Source: Dysgonomonas sp. ZJ279 (GTDB taxonomy: Bacteria; Bacteroidota; Bacteroidia; Bacteroidales; Dysgonomonadaceae). Taken from it: 64,000 bases of DNA. Shown in pieces: positions 61,733-64,000 of the stretch. The DNA lies in assembly GCF_011039205.1 (NCBI RefSeq), contig NZ_JAAKEL010000004.1, forward strand, positions 1-64,000, given 5' to 3'. The position numbers and the translations under genes are program-made. A model generated the notes under the pieces. That model did not search any database, was not told the origin of the DNA, and saw only the letters and a program-made list of their open reading frames with translations. Each line of letters opens with the position of its first letter. Positions within the stretch are counted from its first letter, which is position 1.

Positions 61733-62838
61733 TGAAAAAAATAATACGTGTGGCGGCTGCACCCATTTCACTTGATATATTATTGCGCGGGCAGCTTCAA
61801 TTTTTGAATAATTACTACGAAGTAGTAGGAGTTGCATCACCGGACAAAGAAATACATAGGAAAATATCAGACAGAGAAGGAATACGTACTGTTGAACTTT
61901 GTATAGAGCGCAGAATATCACTACTCAAGGATTTGAGAGCTCTAATTAATTTATATATACTTTTTCGCAAAGAGAAGCCGGATATAGTGCATTCGCTGAC
62001 TCCTAAAGCAGGATTGCTCTCTATGGTAGCGGCTTGGGCAGCTAAAGTGCCCGTAAGGATGCATACATTTACCGGGCTTATTTTTCCATGGAAAAAAGGG
62101 TATATGAGTAAACTACTCAAAACAATGGATCAATTAACATGTATAGCTGCTACACATGTTATTCCTGAAGGAGAAGGAGTAAGGAAAGAACTGATAAATA
62201 TTTGTAAAGCGAACAAACTATCGAAGGTTTTAGCCAACGGTAATATCAATGGTATAGATGTGGAATATTTTAAACCCATCCCCAAGATTTCGGATAATAC
62301 CGTTACACGTTTTGTTTTTGTCGGTAGAATTGTACGCGATAAAGGAATAGAAGAATTGAAAGAAGCTTTTGAACGATTGGACAATGCCGAGTTGGTTCTA
62401 GTGGGTCCTTTTGAACAAGATATTGATCCCCTAAGCGATAGTTGTCATAAGTGGATTAGGCAAGGAAACCGAGTAACAAGTGTCGGATTTAGAGACGATA
62501 TCCGCCCATATCTCGCAGATGCCGATGTTTTTGTGTTCCCCTCTCATCGTGAGGGTTTCCCTAATACACCTCTTCAGGCCGGATCTATGGGACTCCCTAC
62601 TATAGCAACGAATATTTGTGGATGTAACGAGATTATTATCAATGGAAAGACAGGTTTTCTAATTGAACCTCATAATATAGATCAGCTCTACCAAGCTATG
62701 AAATCACTTGCCGAAGATGCTGCATTAAGAAAGGAAATGGGTTTGAATGCCAGAGTACATATTGTTGAAAAGTTTTCGCACCAGAATGTGTGGAATGCAT
62801 TATTACAATTTTATCAGAATGTATCGCAACTTCATTAA
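61732..62838 (+). CDS. Glycosyltransferase family 4, capsule type
   Basis: 368 residues from the ATG at 61732, which overlaps the previous stop (TGATG); an in-frame TTG at 61729 is less likely. Motifs: HSLTPKAGLLSMVAAWAAKV and PVRMHTFTGLIFPWKKGYMS in the N-terminal part, FVFVGRIVRDKGIEELKEAF, and the donor-binding VFVFPSHREGFPNTPLQAGS with E-x7-E-like spacing. This pattern (HTFTG.. and SKLLKTMD) is typical of enzymes adding HexNAc or fucosamine-like residues in capsule loci. The specific sugar is an inference. Overlaps the sugar transferase by 20 bases. Confidence 0.88.
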   Translation: MKKIIRVAAAPISLDILLRGQLQFLNNYYEVVGVASPDKEIHRKISDREGIRTVELCIERRISLLKDLRALINLYILFRKEKPDIVHSLTPKAGLLSMVAAWAAKVPVRMHTFTGLIFPWKKGYMSKLLKTMDQLTCIAATHVIPEGEGVRKELINICKANKLSKVLANGNINGIDVEYFKPIPKISDNTVTRFVFVGRIVRDKGIEELKEAFERLDNAELVLVGPFEQDIDPLSDSCHKWIRQGNRVTSVGFRDDIRPYLADADVFVFPSHREGFPNTPLQAGSMGLPTIATNICGCNEIIINGKTGFLIEPHNIDQLYQAMKSLAEDAALRKEMGLNARVHIVEKFSHQNVWNALLQFYQNVSQLH

Positions 62839-63448
62839 ACGAATCTTTGATATTGTAGGGTCTGTTGTTGGGCTTGCATTATTGTTACCTGTATTATTGT
62901 TCATAAGCATATTCTTAGCTATCGCCAATCATGGATGCCCTTTCTTTTTTCAGGAAAGACCCGGAAAGAATGGGAAAGTTTTCAGAATTGTTAAGTTTAA
63001 GACAATGAACGATAAACGGGATGAGAATGGAAAGTTATTACCCGATTCAGAAAGAATTCATCCAATAGGACGGTTTGTGAGGTCAACCTCCATAGACGAA
63101 CTTCCACAAATGATAAATGTGTTACTCGGTCATATGAGTTTCATCGGTCCACGTCCGTTGTTGAAAGAATACCTTCCATTATATACATCTGAACAGGCCT
63201 GCCGCCATAAAGTGCGACCGGGAATAACTGGATGGGCACAGGTGAACGGACGAAATACCATTTCGTGGGAGCAAAAATTTGAATATGATGTATGGTATCT
63301 CGACCATCTGAATTTTAAATTAGACATTCAAATTATATGGATGACAATACAAAAAATTGTGATTCGCGATGGAATTAATTCAAATGAGAATATAACTATG
63401 ATTCCTTTCGATACATATTGTCAACAATTTCAATCAGACTTGGAATAA
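62819..63448 (+). CDS. Initiating sugar transferase (PglC/WcaJ-like phosphoglycosyl transferase)
   Basis: 209 residues from the ATG at 62819 inside the end of the preceding gene; earlier in-frame starts at 62747 add an unrelated leader. One N-terminal membrane segment (VGSVVGLALLLPVLLFISIF) followed by the short catalytic domain. The catalytic Asp-Glu dyad is in STSIDELPQMINVL; other motifs are FFQERPGKNGKVFRIVKFKT, MSFIGPRPLL and VRPGITGWAQVNGRN. It moves a sugar-phosphate to undecaprenyl phosphate, the first step of the repeat unit. The small monotopic type (PglC-like), not the large WcaJ type. Confidence 0.92.
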   Translation: MYRNFIKRIFDIVGSVVGLALLLPVLLFISIFLAIANHGCPFFFQERPGKNGKVFRIVKFKTMNDKRDENGKLLPDSERIHPIGRFVRSTSIDELPQMINVLLGHMSFIGPRPLLKEYLPLYTSEQACRHKVRPGITGWAQVNGRNTISWEQKFEYDVWYLDHLNFKLDIQIIWMTIQKIVIRDGINSNENITMIPFDTYCQQFQSDLE

Positions 63449-63525
63449 GTAATCGTACTTGGTGCACTCTACGCAAAAGATTGAATATTAAGCTAAAAAT
63501 AAGGATGTCAAAATAATACAATTAC

Positions 63526-64000
63526 ATGAAAAACTTAATTGTTTTTGGTGCAGGAGATCTTGGTAAATTCATTGTATATAACATAGAAATGTTTGACAAT
63601 GAATATAATATACTGGGTTTTATAGATGAGGATGTAAATAAAGTGGGGGGTGAGCTTTGCGGGTTGCCGATATTTGGTATAGGCTATTTGCAATCTAACA
63701 AAATAGATAATTTATGTATCGTTATAGCCATGAGCTCTCCGACGGCAAAAGAGGCAATCTCAAAAAAACTAAATCCCTATGATGTGGAATATCCAAACTT
63801 TATATCTCCTAATTCCTGGCTGTCAAAAGGGGTGAAAATAGGACGTGGAGTTTTAATATATCCGGAGAGTTCAGTTGATTTTGAGACAGAAATAGGAGAT
63901 TTTGTTACAATTAATGCTGGATGCTCTATTGGTCATAATGTTACAGTAGGACAATTCGCAACATTGGCTCCCGGCGTTAATCTTGCAGGATTTACGAAAA
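63526..64000 (+). CDS. PglD/NeuD-type sugar O- or N-acetyltransferase, cut by the window edge
   Basis: 158 residues visible from the ATG at 63526; the gene continues beyond the window. The N-terminal part is a Rossmann-like domain (LIVFGAGDLGKFIVYNIE), followed by a left-handed beta helix of hexapeptide repeats (IGRGVLIYPESSVDFETEIG, VTINAGCSIGHNVTVG). PglD-type enzymes acetylate the 4-amino group of UDP-sugars made from the 4,6-dehydratase product, so together with the dehydratase at 56654 and a later aminotransferase it would give a bacillosamine-like sugar. The partial end does not allow a final assignment. Confidence 0.88.
   Translation, partial: MKNLIVFGAGDLGKFIVYNIEMFDNEYNILGFIDEDVNKVGGELCGLPIFGIGYLQSNKIDNLCIVIAMSSPTAKEAISKKLNPYDVEYPNFISPNSWLSKGVKIGRGVLIYPESSVDFETEIGDFVTINAGCSIGHNVTVGQFATLAPGVNLAGFTK

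Noticed and set aside
1-64000. CRISPR array, rRNA or complete tRNA genes
   Set aside because: No regularly spaced repeat, rRNA motif or complete cloverleaf was found by reading.

Overview
The window comes from a low-GC member of the Bacteroidota, order Bacteroidales. The evidence is a SusC/SusD starch locus with a SusR-type membrane regulator, a UpxY antiterminator heading a surface-polysaccharide operon, TAnnTTTG -7 promoter elements (some with TTTG about 19-21 bases upstream), and lipoproteins with acidic residues after the lipid cysteine. Dysgonomonas or a relative would fit, but the genus is an inference. No rRNA, intact tRNA or CRISPR array was seen.

Layout. (1) 1-8.5 kb is a scarred accessory region. 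Broken genes (a radical-SAM-like fragment, the two ends of tyrosine recombinases, a leucine-rich-repeat gene with three frameshifts, an HNH nuclease end) surround intact genes for a CNNM/CorC transporter and a HipBA toxin-antitoxin pair. A promoter-to-terminator unit without an ORF at about 5408-5588 may be a small RNA. (2) 8.5-16.1 kb holds small metabolic and stress genes: an AraC regulator, a maltose-type acetyltransferase, a YcjY-like hydrolase, a cyclophilin-like lipoprotein, an ABC-2 exporter, then on the minus strand MmcQ/YjbR, GNAT, VOC, a DNA-alkylation-repair tail and a DJ-1/PfpI protein. (3) 16.2-39.7 kb is a prophage-like block, almost all on the minus strand: early regulators, replication (DUF4373-type initiator, DnaB), a siphovirus-like tail module and a lysis module. 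I find no capsid, portal, terminase or integrase gene, so it is either a headless prophage or a tail-like particle locus. (4) 39.7-41.3 kb is again debris, with an IS5-type transposase remnant and an Ig-like surface-protein remnant. (5) 41.4-54.9 kb is a complete starch/maltodextrin utilisation locus: SusR-like regulator, SusC, SusD, two SusE/F-like binding lipoproteins, two GH13 enzymes and a GH97 enzyme. (6) 56.1-64 kb is the start of a capsule/exopolysaccharide operon: UpxY, a WbpM-like dehydratase, GT4, GT2, an EpsG-like polymerase, GT4, an initiating sugar transferase, and a PglD-like acetyltransferase cut by the window edge.

How the genes work together. In the starch locus, surface lipoproteins and a surface amylase would cut and hand maltooligosaccharides to SusCD, and the periplasmic GH13 and GH97 enzymes would finish them to glucose, with the SusR-like sensor reporting periplasmic sugar. 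In the prophage-like block, a LexA-type repressor at 38946 is surrounded by repeated TACAGTA half-sites. The tail chaperone genes carry a textbook -1 frameshift signal (U UUU UUU heptamer, 6-base spacer, 6-bp hairpin) at 32446-32476. The tail, lysis and regulatory genes are all intact while the head genes are absent, which makes this block the most interesting part of the window.
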